Source: Puccinia triticina (Eukaryota > Basidiomycota > Pucciniomycetes > Pucciniales > Pucciniaceae). From it: a stretch of DNA of 64,000 nucleotides. Of the stretch, positions 12,226-24,654 are shown piece by piece. How positions within the stretch are numbered: position 1 is the first letter of the stretch; every line of letters begins with the position of its first letter. The stretch spans positions 3,182,001 through 3,246,000 of the forward strand of contig NC_070568.1 of NCBI RefSeq assembly GCF_026914185.1, given 5' to 3'. Both the position numbers and the translations under genes were made by a program. The notes below the pieces were generated by a model. It did no database searches. It was not told the DNA's origin and saw only the letters and a program-made list of their open reading frames with translations.

Positions 12226-12542
12226 TCCTGAAATTCTGACCCCCCAGCTCGGCTTCAGACACAGCCACCACAAGAATAAAGCAAGTGTATCTCTCTCTGT
12301 CATCTCTCCTCTCTCAATCTGCTCGGCCGGGTTTTACTTCCACATTCCGGCCGGACCAAAATCATGTCTTCTTTCCGGAAGCGCATGAGCAGGTGCCAGG
12401 AGGTGGGTCTTGTCGGAGGAGCCGGCCAAACCCAGCTTGGCTATGGGCAGAAGTATGATGGATCATGGGGAGCATTCCCATTTGTTCGCTAGATTCTCAG
12501 GTCAAGTAAGCGCGGGTTTTTGCGCAGGTCAGCTAACCAAGG

Positions 12543-12760
12543 CTATCTCAAGTGGGCAAACAGGACCCTGGAAACCCCCTGTAGAGGTGTAACCAAAATG
12601 TATGAATTTTTCGGCCAAAACCAAAAAGGGTACTCACCAAATATGTATGAATGGCCTTTTTTTGGCATGAGGGTATGCACGGAAAATGCACTTTTTTTCT
12701 CATGGGGTTGGGGGGTTGGTAACAAAAATTGTATGAAAGTTCAGGGTTGAGCAGAAAAGC
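12543..12760 (+). repeat. Dispersed repeat, copy 1 of an inverted pair
   Basis: Contains 'ggaaaccccctgtagaggt' and the series 'tgtatgaatttttcggccaaaa' and 'gggtactcaccaaat'. The reverse complement of 15,105-15,335 has the same series in the same order, diverged. Function unknown; it could be a degraded element. Confidence 0.5.
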
Positions 12761-13477
12761 ACCCCGGTAACCCCCCCCCCCCTTGGCAGCGAGCCAAGGC
12801 CAGCCAGCAATTTTTTTTTCAACTGCCCGCCAGCAAGGAGGAGGGGGTTCTAGGGGGTTTTAGATCCCACAACTAGTAGCCGGCTTAATCCTGTTTAATC
12901 TAGATTCTACTTGAATACACAGAAATTCAAGCTAATTCTCAAAAAGGTAGAAAAATGTTTGGGCTCATCAGAGCAAATCAGAGCTCATCTGGACTTGTTC
13001 AGAATTTACTCCAGCCTGGTCCAGCTCATTTCATTGCATATCCCTTCATTGAAGGGGATTGAGCGGGAACAGGCGAGTTCCCCCCTTTCCATGCAAGCAG
13101 AGAGTGGGAAGGCTTGTGAAGATCAGGGCTGGGCCCAAGTCAATGTCATGCGCGGTACACCAGCGCGCCGTATATAACATTGACACCCAGGGAGATGGTC
13201 ATTGCAAAGCGTACCCCATCACATCTTTCCCCTTTTCAGATCTCAGAGCCCTCTTTCCCATCTCGGGATAGCGGTTTTTTAGGCACCTCCCACCCACCCT
13301 TTCTGGCAGACTTTGTGCTTTCTTACACAGGGCTTTCACCTGAGCCCATACTCCCTCTGTAAGAGCACATAGTCCACACATTTTCCTCTGGTTGAGGCAA
13401 CGCGGGGAAGAACTGACATTCCCCCCCCCCCCCCACAAGCCTCTCTTCCCACACTTGTTGCGAGTCACTGCGGCGCA
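12761..13477. other. Intergenic; poly-C tracts, no gene
   Basis: Contains homopolymer C runs near 12,771 and 13,422 and short frames with no similarity. No supported feature. Confidence 0.4.
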
Positions 13478-14460
13478 GTGAGTCGCACCAAATACCAGGA
13501 GAAAAAACGCAGGCTGGAATGGATTTCAATCCCCAGAAAAAAATCCAAATTTCAATTCATCTTTGTAAAAATGTTGGTCAATACTATTGTTCCAGATCTG
13601 TTTGACAAAATCTTCTCAATCTCTCTATCAGATTCACAGATACCTCGCAGAACACAAAATGACTTAATCTTTTGGCAGCTTAGCTCTCCTCCAATAATCC
13701 CTCAAGATGAAGAAGATGAGGGAATGTGGTATGTTGTGAATAAAAGCATGGATGTGGTCTTTGGTGTTGAAAACTGCAAAGAAAATCTCTGGTGTGGAAA
13801 GTTTGGCATTGAAGTTGTGCTTGAGTACTTGAAGAAAGCTCGTGGTCCACCCTCTTGGAATGCGGAGGAGCTCCTTGCTCTCAAACTCAAGTGTATTTAT
13901 CAATGTTTTGAAGGTAAGTGTTTATAAATTTTATTGGTTAGTAGTGAGCTATCTATGGATTGATTTAACTTCTGATATTAATGCCTCTATGTTCAAACAA
14001 TCAAACAGATGACGGTGGCGTTCTCACAAAGAAATTCCTTACAATACTGTCTACGAGTATTTCCAAAGAACCTGTTGGCACATTGAAAGTGCCTAAAAAA
14101 ATATCAAATACTTCAAAGCCTTGCGTGTTAAAAGAACCTGGAGAAGCTTGGAATGCACGCAAATCAAAATCTGCATTTTCAAAGCCAATACCTAGCTCTA
14201 GCTCAACTCCGCAAACAACCAATAAAAATATCCTTACAAAGTGTCCAATGTCAAACAAGGCACAAGTCTGCAAAGGATGTTCAATATCAAAACAAGATGA
14301 CCGTTCCCAGGATAGTATCTTCAAGTGCCACTGTGGAGACCCTTCAGTGGTGCTTCCAAAAGGCCGAACACAAAATGACAAAGCTCATTGGAATTCAAGT
14401 CAGTTCCCCTTGAATTTTCTTTCACTAAGAGAATTAACTCAGCTTAAGTCGCCAAACTGA
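13478..14460 (+). CDS. Hypothetical protein with a Cys-rich C-terminal motif, two exons
   Basis: Exon 1 (open from 13478; a later ATG at 13571 is also possible) ends at 13913 with a canonical GTAAGT donor. Exon 2 starts at 14009 after AAACAG and ends at 14460; the splice keeps frame through CFE|DDGG. The N-terminal half is folded-looking (MWYVVNKSMDVVFGVENC, WCGKFGIEVVLEYLKKA, WNAEELLALKLKCIYQC). The C-terminal half is Ser/Lys-rich and ends with cysteines spaced C-x6-C-x2-C, then CHCGD, which might bind zinc. I recognise no family. Codon use and the strong donor support a real gene, but it could be a lineage-specific or transposon-derived one. A coding-like stretch at 14,836-15,003 may be a further 3' exon. 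Confidence 0.45.
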
Positions 14461-15104
14461 CATGTTATGAATTTCAATAGATTCTTTGGGTTGCAAGCGC
14501 CACTAGCTGATCAAAGCTGTTGTACATATCAGTGCAACTCTTCTTATGTCAACCACACATCCCAATAGCTGCTGGATTTTCCACCTCATCTCTTGAGGCT
14601 CAAATACTTGTGCATCTTGCAATTGTGCATCTCCATCAGGGGGTTTCAATATGACCAAATCCACCATTATGTAATTGACTGGTTTGAAAAAACCCATCAT
14701 TTTTAAAACATGCTGGTCCTTCTTCTACCTCATTTTGGGATCCACTGGTGAAAAATTTCATTTTTGGCTAATTGACTGGTTTCTAATTGTGGATTTCTCA
14801 TGTTTGATACCCCCTATCATCTTTTTCCTGTCAGTGAGGGTCTCAAAATTACAGAAGTTGGGGATAATTGTGTATCTATTGCCCAAAAATTACAACCCCT
14901 TCTTCTTGCATTTTCTCAAAGTCAATTCTTAGAACACTGGCAAGAAAATTTCTTACACTCAAATCAATCAAACCAAAATCCTATGATGATGCTTGATGTT
15001 TAGCTCAATTCATTTTTCCAATTAAAACAGTCAGAATTGATCTTTTGTGGTTTTTAATCTATTTGTTTTTCATTTTTTTGACTTAAAATGCTACAACTGC
15101 CTAT
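14461..15104 (+). other. Possible extra 3' exon (14,836-15,003) in otherwise non-coding DNA
   Basis: After a plausible acceptor (TTTTTCCTGTCAG at about 14,835) a frame reads EGLKITEVGDNCVSIAQKLQ and continues with polar, protein-like sequence to a stop at 15,001-15,003. I could not find a donor in the gene upstream that joins it in frame, so it is noted only. Confidence 0.25.
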
Positions 15105-15335
15105 AAGATGCTATGCAGTGAAAAGAACGGCAAGCTGGCTGCGCAAAAAGGCCTGCTGTGGGGTTTCTGGGCCAAAAAAAAGGGTACACACCAAATTTGT
15201 ATGGATTTTTGGGCAGAGCCCTGAGCCTGCGCACAAAACCGGTATGAATGCCTTGTGAAAATGTATCAATTTCAGCCAAATCTTGGATTTTTGGTTATCC
15301 ACCTCTATAGGGGGTTTCCAGGTTCCTGGGCAAAC
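15105..15335 (-). repeat. Dispersed repeat, copy 2 of an inverted pair
   Basis: Reverse complement matches the 12,543-12,760 repeat block by block, with insertions and substitutions. Confidence 0.5.
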
Positions 15336-15339
15336 ACAT

Positions 15340-15478
15340 TGGAGGACTTCCCGTGCAATCTGGGACCCCAACAGATCTTAGGTTAGACCCAAAAAAGTCT
15401 AGATTTCTGCAGGGAAATCTAGCTTTTTGGGCTCTAGATCACTTCTGGAAGGCCCGCAGACCTCGACGGGAAGGCGTC
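15340..15478. mobile_element. Short MITE, 'TGGAGGACTTC' family, copy 2
   Basis: Left end TGGAGGACTTCCCG is intact and the core GCAGGGAAATCTAG is conserved. The right end (CGACGGGAAGGCGTC) is diverged. The following 15,480-15,984 holds no supported gene. Confidence 0.6.
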
Positions 15479-15984
15479 TTGTTGGGTCAGTTTCAGGCCG
15501 AAGGACCTGAAATAAGCCCTATCCTGAGGCTTGATGTCAGGTTTACATAGGCTAGCTTAACAAAGCCTCTCGGGCGGAGTGTCCGGGGGACCCCGCTTGG
15601 AGGGCTCTCCTCCCTGCGGGAGGGACGGCTTTGCCGCCAGCCACAGTGAGCCTCCCACCAGGGGGGACTTGTGTTAAGTTAGAGGTTTAGGCCAGCTGAA
15701 TTTAGCAAGCCTAGAAGCATTTGCATTTTTTGGGTTATGGAAGTTGACAATTTCTAGGAACTGGATGTCTTCCCGTTAGAGATGGTCACTTCAAACAACG
15801 ATGCAACTATTACACTAAAAGTAAATAGCGCCGCTAATAAATGAGCGCAGCGGTCCCCTCTAATAATCTGAGCTGTTAGCGTTAGCCGTACCTTCAAAAC
15901 GGATTCCTTTGACCTTCAAAACAGATTTCTTCAATCAGTTTTGGAGTTTATAGGCCTCCAGAAAATAGGTAAGGGTGCGCATCA

Positions 15985-16125
15985 GTGGGTGACTTCCCGT
16001 AGGATCTGGCACCCTCCCAGATGCCGCTTTAGACCCGAAAAGTCTAGTTTTTTGCAGGGAAATCTAGCTTTTTGGGCTCTAGATTGTTTCTGGGAGACTC
16101 CCAGATCTCGGCGGGAAGTCATCCA
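15985..16125. mobile_element. Short MITE, 'TGGAGGACTTC' family, copy 3
   Basis: Ends TGGGTGACTTCCCG and CGGGAAGTCATCCA pair as inverted repeats. The core TTGCAGGGAAATCTAGC matches copy 2. The sequence from 16,126 to 16,637 shows no feature and probably includes the RPO41 3' flank. Confidence 0.65.
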
Positions 16126-16637
16126 GTACTTTCAAGAGAACTGTTGACTCAGATTTCTCTGTACGTGTGTTGTTGATTTTTACATTGTGTTTTTGTGTTT
16201 TTGGGGGCAAAAATCCTACCTTTGTCTGCCAGCCTTCAGACTTTGTTTTTTTGAAAGAAAGTGCAAACCTCTCCTATCCCCCGGACCCTCCGTTCAAGAG
16301 GCCTAGTTAAGCTAGACATCTGCCTGACATCTTGATACACAGCTCACCACCTCATTATCCGCCCTAATTTGGTCTCTTGTAATAGTTGTGCCGCTGCTTT
16401 TAACGTTCAACCAAGGCCGGAAACCCGACACCATGCCCAATGCATGAGTTTGCCCACGTATCACACACCAGTGCAGGCTGTGCAACTCCGTCCATCCCGC
16501 CGGGTATTCCCCACGCCCCAGCGGCGCCCAACGACCCAAACATAATCAAATGAACAGACCCCGAAAGGAAATGGAAACGCAAGATGGGCGGATAACAGGG
16601 GTTTTTCATTATGAATGTGCAGGGGGAGAAGGAAGGA

Positions 16638-19600
16638 TCAAGCGAAGAAGTACTTCGATTTGAGCACGGCATGGATGTCCAAGTTTCCTCTAGGAGGGAG
16701 AGGCGGGATGAGCATATGGAGCTCGTAGAACCTAGCACTCGGTCCTGCGGGATCGGTGTTGGGGAGATTGAAGTCGATGCCCATGGCTTTGAGCTCGGAG
16801 ACCATCCGAGTTGTGAGGGCGTTCTTGGGCACCTTGTAGCCCTCGTACCGATGTCTGATCTGCTCCCCCCAACCAAGCCGGTCAATACGTATGCAAGAGA
16901 GAGGGGGGGGGGGGATGGAGAAGGGATGTACTTCTTGGGCAAGGTTGTCGAGGATCCGGGTGGTGTGGAGCCGGACGAAGGCGGCGCGGAGGTGCTCGTT
17001 CATCGTATCGACGGAGGCGGCGTGGGTCCAATACGAGTCATGCACGCTCGCAAACGTGATATCCTACCAAACCACCACCACCCCAAAAAAACCTCATCAA
17101 TAATCTGGTCCGCAAAGAAAGAGGAGGGGGAGGAGAGTACTGGGCAGGCAAGCGCGGTGAGCATCATGTGTGTGGCGTCCAGACTGTGGATGAAGTTGGG
17201 CGGGAAGGCGGAGGCTTGGGAGCGCGAGTCAGCCTGGGCGGGCTCGAAGGGGTCGGCGATGTAGACGGTCTGCAGGACGGTCTTGATCTACACACGCGCA
17301 CAAGAACAGCCCCGCAAAAAACCAGTCAAACAAGAAGAGGGGGGGAGGAGGGATGGGGGGACGGACTTGGGTGCGGTTCTGGGCGCGATAGGGCTGGCAG
17401 ACGACCAGGCCTAGCGGCGTCGTCCAGGTCATGGACGTCATGAGCTCGACCTCGACGTCCATATCCGACGAAGACGATCCGGGGAGCTTGCGTTTGACCG
17501 GCCGGGGCTTCTTCGTCTTGTCCGCGCCCTCCTCCTTCTCCTCCCCCTCAGTCGCCCCGGTGCCCGTCGTCGACGATGGCGTTGCTGTGGTTGGTGTCTT
17601 TTTCTTGGTCAATGCGGCGACCCGTTCGGGAGGGATGGATTTGGAGACCAGTCGGGCGACGATGGTGAGCCATTTCTGGATAGCCACCGCGCCCTTGAAC
17701 ACCTCCCCAATTGACCGCAACACCTACACAGACACACGCACATCTCTCAATTCGATTTCCCCTTTCCCTTCGGGACTAGACAAAGAGACGTACTAAGGTG
17801 GCCACATAGGCCGCGGAGATGTACAAGTTCGGGATCGGAATCACCCCCAGATCTTTCAACTGCCGCTTGATCTGTTCCCGCGCGCCCACAAACGTCACCC
17901 CTACGAACCACAATGAGCCCTCCTACCCTGTCCCAAAAGCCACATCAGAAAAAAAGACACTTACCATAAACAGTAGTCATGACCTACCAACACCCACCCA
18001 CAAAAAAGTCAGTAATTTCTTGGGGGAGTTGAGAGGAGAGGGGAAGGAGAGACGGACGGTTTGTTTGACGACTTTGCGCTTGATATGGCCCTTCAGAGCC
18101 TTGGCGATATCATGGCCGTTCTGGGCGTCGAGGTCGACGAGCTTATTGACCTCGACGGCGACCTTGGAGTAGACGTCGCCAGGCTTTTCTCCCGGGACGA
18201 GGTTGACCTCTTTCCCGCCGTCGACGTCCCCGCCGAGGGCCGCATAATGCTGCAGCCCGTTGCACGAGCCGTCTTGGTGCACCGGCAGACTCGAGCGGAA
18301 CTGCTCCGGCGCCCCGCTGCGTAGGGCCGCCGTTAGCTCCATGCAGCCCGCGAGGGTCTGCCAGGGATCTTCCGACTCCAGCCACCATCGTCGGCCCTAC
18401 AATTCCCCTCTCCAATCAGCTCTCTCTCTCTCCCGTGTATCCCCACACTCTTCCAAGTTTGTTGGACCTCACCTCTAAAGGATGGTCCGCCGAATCGAAG
18501 ACCTCCGAAAGCCGCTCGTCGATGAACCGGGCCCGATCGTCGAGGCTGGCCTTATCGTTGCCATACTTGTTCGAGAGGTGGATCTTCAGCCACCGGAGCC
18601 CATCCGCTCCGAGCTCCTTGTCCTCGCCAAACATGAGCAAGCCGCGCGAGATGTCGTCGCCGATGTGGTTCAGATTCGCCGGGATCGGATAGGCGCGGCC
18701 CCGGAAATCGATGTTATGGGGGAAGTAAAACGTCTCGTTTAAATACTGCGGTTTCCCCACATGTATATTAGCTTGATCCTGGTAGACGGGAGGGAGGGAA
18801 AGCTGTGAAGACTCACTGCTCGGGCTATCTCTAGTTGGTAGTTCACCGAACATCGTTGGCCGTAGGCCGACCGTCTACTGGCCAACAAGCTGCGGTAGAT
18901 TTCCTTTTTCTCGCCTTCGGATCGAGGATTTTCGAGCTGAGGGTCCTGGTCATCGTCGGCGGAGGGAGCGGAGGCGGAGAAGAAGAGTTTCTCGATCTGT
19001 TCGGGTTTGAGGTTAAGATGGGGATCTCTGATAGGGATGCCGGCGAGCTCGATGCCCTGGTTCCAGACGGCGGACATGACGTCGAAGATGGGGCGGTTGA
19101 TTTTCCAGGGGGTCTGGCCGAGCTTGTCGAGGGCTTTATAGACGGGCTCGAGGCCGTTGTAGCGGTGGGCCTCGAGCAGATGGAGCGCCTGTTCCGGCGA
19201 GTCCCGGGTCCGCATCAGCGGCGCGCCGTGCACCAGATAGGCCCCGTTCCGCGGATGCGTCCACGGCACCGGCCGACACACCATCGGCAGATACCGCGGA
19301 TGTAGCGTCACATTCGCCGGGTCCCGGTCTAGCCTCTCCGCCACCGCTTCGTTCATCTTCGTCACGCCTACCCGTTTCCCATCAAAGTATTGCGTGGTTT
19401 GGTAGAACGCCGGCTGGACTTCCTCGCTACATACAGAAAAACATCAATCACCCACTCCCTAGACACAAGAAAACGGGGGGTGGCGGGTGGGACTGACTAG
19501 ACTGATCCATCCTCAAGGACCGTACTCCTGGTGATCTTGGAGGTCTCCAACAAGCCTCGCATGACCAGTGCGCCGACTTTGGAGCGTTGCTGGATAGTCC

Positions 19601-21538
19601 AATCGAAGTTATCGCCATGGATAGCCTGCAGATCAGCCTGGTAGTGTTTGAGTTCGTTTTTCCAGATCTTGCGGACGGTATGATCGAGGGAGCGACTAGC
19701 GGTATCGACGGCCTCCTGGTTGGCCAGCTTGATAGAAGCGAGCAGTTTCTGGTTGAGTTCGGGGATCGACTTGATCGTCTGGGCGTACCATTCGTTCTCG
19801 ATCGCCTTGCCAAGCGCGATAAACAGTCCGATCGACTTGGCCCCGTCGTTGATCGTGCTGTTGCTCATCTCCCTGATCACCTCGACCACCGCCACCTTGG
19901 CAATCAACGAGTTCGGGAGCACGTTGATGAAGCGTAAGTCGCTCGAGATCGCCTCCTTCTTCCCATCCAGCACCGTGCCCGTCTCGTCCACCTCCAGCGA
20001 ATCGAACCAGGCCTTCAGCTCCTCCCACCACTCCCACATCCACGCCTGCAGAACCTGGCCGCCATCCCCATTAGAGAAACCCACGCCCCGCTCTTTGATC
20101 TCCTTGTGCCCTTCGAACCATTCCGCCTCCGCCGAATCGTACCCCGCATACTCCAGTACCATCTGGCGGTCGTATGCGTTTGTGAAGCTCTGGCTGGCTG
20201 ATTCGGGGATCGTTGAGACGTTCGACAGGAGGTGTGAGAGCCGCATGGGGATCTCTCTCTCCCTGCTCGGATCGTCTGCTGGCTTGGAAGGCTGAGAGGG
20301 CCGACCAATCAATGACTTGATTTATTATACTTACTCCGAGAAAAAGAGGTCCTTACTTTTCTGACTGGGTTGAGTGGGATGGGCTCTGCTTCGACGGCGG
20401 GACGCGCTTCTTTGGGGACGTCCTCATTGACGATCCCAGCCCAGCGCCGCTCGACGATCTCGACCTCCTTCAGGACGTCTTCCCGGTCGGCCTGGATAGC
20501 CTGAGCCTTGATCCGTGCCAGGGCCTCGTGCTTGTCGAGGGTGCCGAAGAAGGACTTGGTCTGGGAGATTATGAAGGTGATCGAGTCCAGGACGTTGAAC
20601 AGTGTTGGGGGTAGACTGGTGGTGCTCGGTGGCTGGTAGTTGCGTGTTGATGCGTCGGGTAGGATCCATGGCATGTAATCCAGTGCACTGTAGATGGGCT
20701 CTTTCAAGCTAAAAAAAAAAAAAAGAAAAAGAGAGAACAAAAACACTCAGTTTAAGTTTTAGGGGGGATTTTTTTAAAAAGGGGGAGGGGACAATGTATT
20801 CCATCTTGTTGTGAATTACAATAAGACACCTTTGAGAACGCCGGCCATGAGATGGTGGTCGAGCTGGGCCCAGTGTTGGCCATTAAGCTTGAAGTTGATG
20901 AGCCAGTGGAAGAGCTGAGACTGGAGGAGATGAGCCTGGGAGGAGTTTCCTAGTGATTCCTGCTTGATGGCCTGGACGAGGGTCCTTCTGAGGAGGGAGC
21001 TGAAGATGGAGGGGTGGATGATCTGGTTGAGGGTGGGCAGGGATGATGGTGTTCTTCTGAGAGCCAATGGTTCGCTTGCAGGTGGTGGTTGTCTGCTCTT
21101 GGAGATTTCAGCTAGGGTGGTCTGGAATGTTTTCGTTCTGGAGTATCCCAGGCTGCGTTCGATCTCGAGGATGATGGTGGCTGCTCGCTGGATGTCTCCG
21201 ATGGCGATTGAGACTGTGAGTTGGCTGAGCTGGTCGTGTGATCGTGAGCAGTGGAATCCGTTGTTGAACTGGGTGTAGTCGATCGTCGGGGGGTGGTTCT
21301 TGGACTGTCTGCCGGTCAGGGTGCTGGTTGTGGGTGGGAGTGGTGGTCTGAGGTATCCAGGGATGTTTCCGGTGTGGAAGGCTGAGTCGAAGAGTGCTAC
21401 TTCGTCGTTCGTGTCCGTTGTTTCGGCTGTTTCTGCTTTTTTTGCTGCTGCTAGTGTTTTCGTGGCCAATGTTCTTCGTCGTCGTGGGTGGTGGTGGTGG
21501 TGGTTGAGGTTGAGTATTCTTCTCCTGCTGGTCATCAT
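16638..21538 (-). CDS. RPO41: Mitochondrial DNA-directed RNA polymerase (T7-like)
   Basis: Twelve exons on the minus strand (21538-20820, 20708-20357, 20291-19498, 19426-18817, 18745-18473, 18396-18058, 17983-17965, 17900-17794, 17723-17367, 17287-17141, 17063-16932, 16859-16638) join in frame to 1,356 residues. All junctions use GT-AG and each restores conserved sequence. The N-terminus (MMTSRRRILNLN, His and Arg runs, RTLATKTL) looks like a mitochondrial presequence. Catalytic motifs are intact: FYFPHNIDFRGRAYP, palm motif A VHQDGSCNGLQHYAALG (Asp ~958), the O-helix region RKVVKQTVMTTVYG (Lys ~1026, Tyr ~1035) and motif C ASVHDSYWTHA (Asp ~1248). Known role: single-subunit polymerase transcribing the mitochondrial genome and priming its replication. 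Odd points: a 19-nt microexon (17983-17965) and a low-complexity Thr/Lys/Glu insert in the thumb/fingers region (~residues 1110-1165). Confidence 0.92.
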
Positions 21539-21697
21539 GGTTCCTTCCAGGAAATCCTTTTTTCTTCTTTTTTTTCCTGGCTCCCTCTGCTTGGTTTTTT
21601 TTTTGGATTCTGCATATATGCAATATGCATCCCCCCGCACTGCATACCATAAGCCACCTGCGGAAACACAACACTTTCGAAAGACCAACCAGCCGAA
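21539..21697. promoter_or_regulatory. Shared divergent promoter, RPO41 and SAP30BP-like gene
   Basis: Only 159 bp separate the two start codons, which point away from each other, so both promoters must overlap here. It contains a T-rich run and an AT-rich string (gcatatatgcaatatgcat, about 21,611-21,629). No specific factor site is evident. Confidence 0.6.
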
Positions 21698-22377
21698 ATG
21701 AGCACACCACCCCCGCCAGAGCCAGAGCACGACCCACCGCCGAAGCCAGAGAACGAGGAGCCCGTCCCCCCAGCAATCGACCCGGAGCTGATCGTACGCC
21801 CACATCGCGCCCCCCCCCCCCCCCTCCATCACACAAAAGAACTGACACGCGGCCTCCTGCAGAACAAGATCACCCGGTTCAAGGCCCTGCGCGAACAGGG
21901 CATCTATTTCAACGACAACCTCGTCCAGAGCAAGGCCTACCGGAACCCGAACATCTACACCAAGCTCGTCGAGTTCCTCGATCTGCGCGAGACCACCACC
22001 AACTTCGCCCCCTCCTTCTGGGACCCCCTGGGCTTCCCGAGCAGCGCATACGCCGACGCCCTCCGTAAATCACACACACACTCTCTCTCTCTCTCTGCGA
22101 ACCTCCCTTGATCTGCATGCTCATCCGCGCTCTCGTTCCGTCTCTCCCAGGGCAACGCCAACAGTCGCTCGCCGACGAGAAAGACAAGCAACGCTCCAGC
22201 GCCGCCGCCAGGACCACCATCGACTTCCAGCACGCCCGCGCCCCCGCTTCTTCTTCCGCACCAGCTCCCTCCAAGCCCCCGCTCAAACGGGACCGCGAGC
22301 GCGACCGAGCACCCGATCGGGAACGGGATCAGAGGGACAGGGATCGGCGCAGGCATCCGCCCGCCCCATCCCGATGA
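21698..22377 (+). CDS. SAP30BP/HCNGP-like protein (transcription and splicing cofactor family)
   Basis: Exon 21698-22064, then an 86-bp intron, then 22151-22377; 197 residues. The HCNGP core is clear: NKITRFKALREQGIYFNDNL, SKAYRNPNIYTKLVEFLDL, then TTNFAPSFWDPLGF and a downstream RTTIDF. The order matches the family pattern (KI..., FRNP..Y.KL..F, TN.P...WDP, R..IDF). The tail is rich in Arg/Asp/Glu dipeptides (RDRERDRAPDRERDQRDRD), like RS/RE-type splicing proteins. Known family role: human SAP30BP interacts with Sin3-complex and splicing factors. An in-frame 69-bp stretch (21794-21862) has GTACGC and CTGCAG borders and could be an intron. I keep it coding because ELIVRP and LQNKI resemble conserved positions. 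Confidence 0.75.
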
Positions 22378-24654
22378 TCGCCGTCTCTCAGTCTACATAC
22401 CCTCCTCCCCCTCATCAACATCGCCATGTGCTTATGTTCTCAACAGGGGAAATATGCTTGTCGACCACCCAAAACAACGCTGATGTCCGGGGGGATCCAC
22501 TGGTGTCTGGTTGTTTTTTTTTGTATAAGATGATGTACATGTATATATAATTTCACTCCCCACCCACACACAAACACGCATTCCCTTCTGTTAAAGAACT
22601 AGAACCCAGCTCGTCATGGAAGCTTGTCCACTATAGAGAAGCTTGCACTAACAGTAGCATCATATGAAATAGAACACACCTGCCCAATCCTGCTCACTGA
22701 CACACTTTTCTTCTGCCTGACACTAAAACCAGCAGCACTTGCCCGTAATGAACAGAGCTCAAACAAACCCAGTACGAGTCAAACTGGACTGTCCTTGTGT
22801 AAGCCTCCTCAGGGTGTAAGTTTAGCCCAACTAAACAGTTTTTTTTGTTTGATTGGCCACTGTGTCAAGCTCAGCACACATGAGGGGAGTTTTAAGAGAA
22901 CCTGAAAATTGGGAAAACTACTCCTCATAATTGGGCTCCCAAAAGTTTGTTTATGTCCTGGGGACCCGCAGCCAGCCCCTCCTCCCCAAACGTCCAACTG
23001 GACCCCCTCTTGGGCCACGGATGTGTTGGGAGTTGGCGAGCAAATTTACCAAAAACTGGAATATAGCCCTGCAAAACAGGGCAATAGCTTGCAAGAACCT
23101 CCTGCCAGGTGCTGCAGGCAAAATTTGTCTTTTTTTTATTGTTCTCTGGCTCAATATCTGCTTCTCCATGATCAGATATAGTAACAGCCTTATTAAAAAT
23201 GTATCTGCTTTGTTCAATATTTATCTTGCACCGCGGTTAGCAGCAAGGATAATGATGACAGTCACTAATTGTTACATTCTTGTTACGTTATGCATTAACA
23301 TAGCAATATACACCCAATTTTGTGCCATGAACCTGTTTTGAATCCCCTCAAATTTTAAACTTTGGGCATACATTTTTCACAGAGATGCATGTCAATAGCA
23401 TTTCATCCAAAAATAGTTCTGATGATGCAAATTTTGGCTGTGGAGAGGGCTGCAAATGTCTTGGGACTCAATTAGGCCTTCTGTTGTCTACCCCACAATC
23501 AAAAAAACATTTAATGTTGCCCTTGTTTTCTTCTTTTGTATGATATGGTTTTGATTGGGTACACTCTTTGGAGTTTCTCCACACGTTATGCTGTGATGCC
23601 TCTCTGGCCCTCTCTGGGTTTCCAATGCAAATCCAAATTTCCCTTTTAATACCATGATTGCTGTTGGCATCAGCTTACAGCCCCATCAGCTTGGGAGCCA
23701 GAAGCGACTATTGCCGCAAACCTATGCAGTAGCTGGTTGGAAATTCAGGACAGACTATCCTGCACCGTCTTTGCACACATTTTTACCATTGAAACCAGGC
23801 TGTAAGCAAATTTTGGTAAGAAATCAGTCATCAACAGTAAAAATAAATACCCACCAATGGTCATGGGATAGTGTCATTTCCCCTGTCCCTCAGGAATAAT
23901 CTGCATAATTTGGTATCACACTTCAATATTTTTGGGGCTGGCCCCACAAAGTCTTACTCATGAAAAGGGAATAGAAACCAAGTTTGTTTTACTAGGAATT
24001 GGTGGTCTGGGGATCAAATAGAATCAATACATAATTTATAGATCTATTGATGATGAGAGTGCATTGAAAATAAAAGATAAGAGAAGTCTAATTCTGTGAA
24101 GGTTGTGATCCCTTCCCTGAGCAGAGGAGGAACAGAGGCGGAGCAACCACGCAGATGGAAGTTTTCTAGGACCAAACTTGGGGTTTTGATTGCACTGGTC
24201 CAGAGAGACTGCTGTCAGTTCTCTCTGTGATGATGAAGAAGAAGAAAAAAGGACAATATGAGGAAGATAAGATATCTTAACTGGTCCAGAGAGACTGCTG
24301 TCAATTCTATGCTGAACCATGGAAGGTAAAAGAACATGACTCATTGACTATGTATCTACATGTGACATTTCTTGTATCCTAGTGACACCTAGTGAAATCC
24401 AAGTGAGAAGGGGGTTTTACAAATGCTGTGACAGAAACTTGAAAATATAAAGGTGAAACATGCATAAGATGAAGAGTGGACCTGACAAAATTCCAACACT
24501 CGGTAAATATTTTGGGTTGGAAATCAATGTGACTTCAAATTAGTTCAACTTAAACCACATATTTTGAGAGTGCCTTTTAAAGTATAATCAAATTTTGAAT
24601 GATACACTTTTGCCAAGGCTTAGTAAATTTCAGTATCCAAGTCCCCAAGTGCAA
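22378..24654. other. AT-rich repeat desert; no supported gene
   Basis: The first ~200 bp are a likely 3' UTR. Beyond that I find no conserved frame. A 29-bp direct repeat beginning 'actggtccagagagactg' occurs at about 24,196 and 24,281. The rest looks like old diverged element sequence. Confidence 0.4.

Noticed and set aside
18779..18816. A 38-bp intron in RPO41
   Set aside because: A 71-bp intron ending at AACCGCAG (18746) uses the same donor, contains a GCTAAT branch-like site and gives the canonical ARAYLNETFYFPHN sequence.
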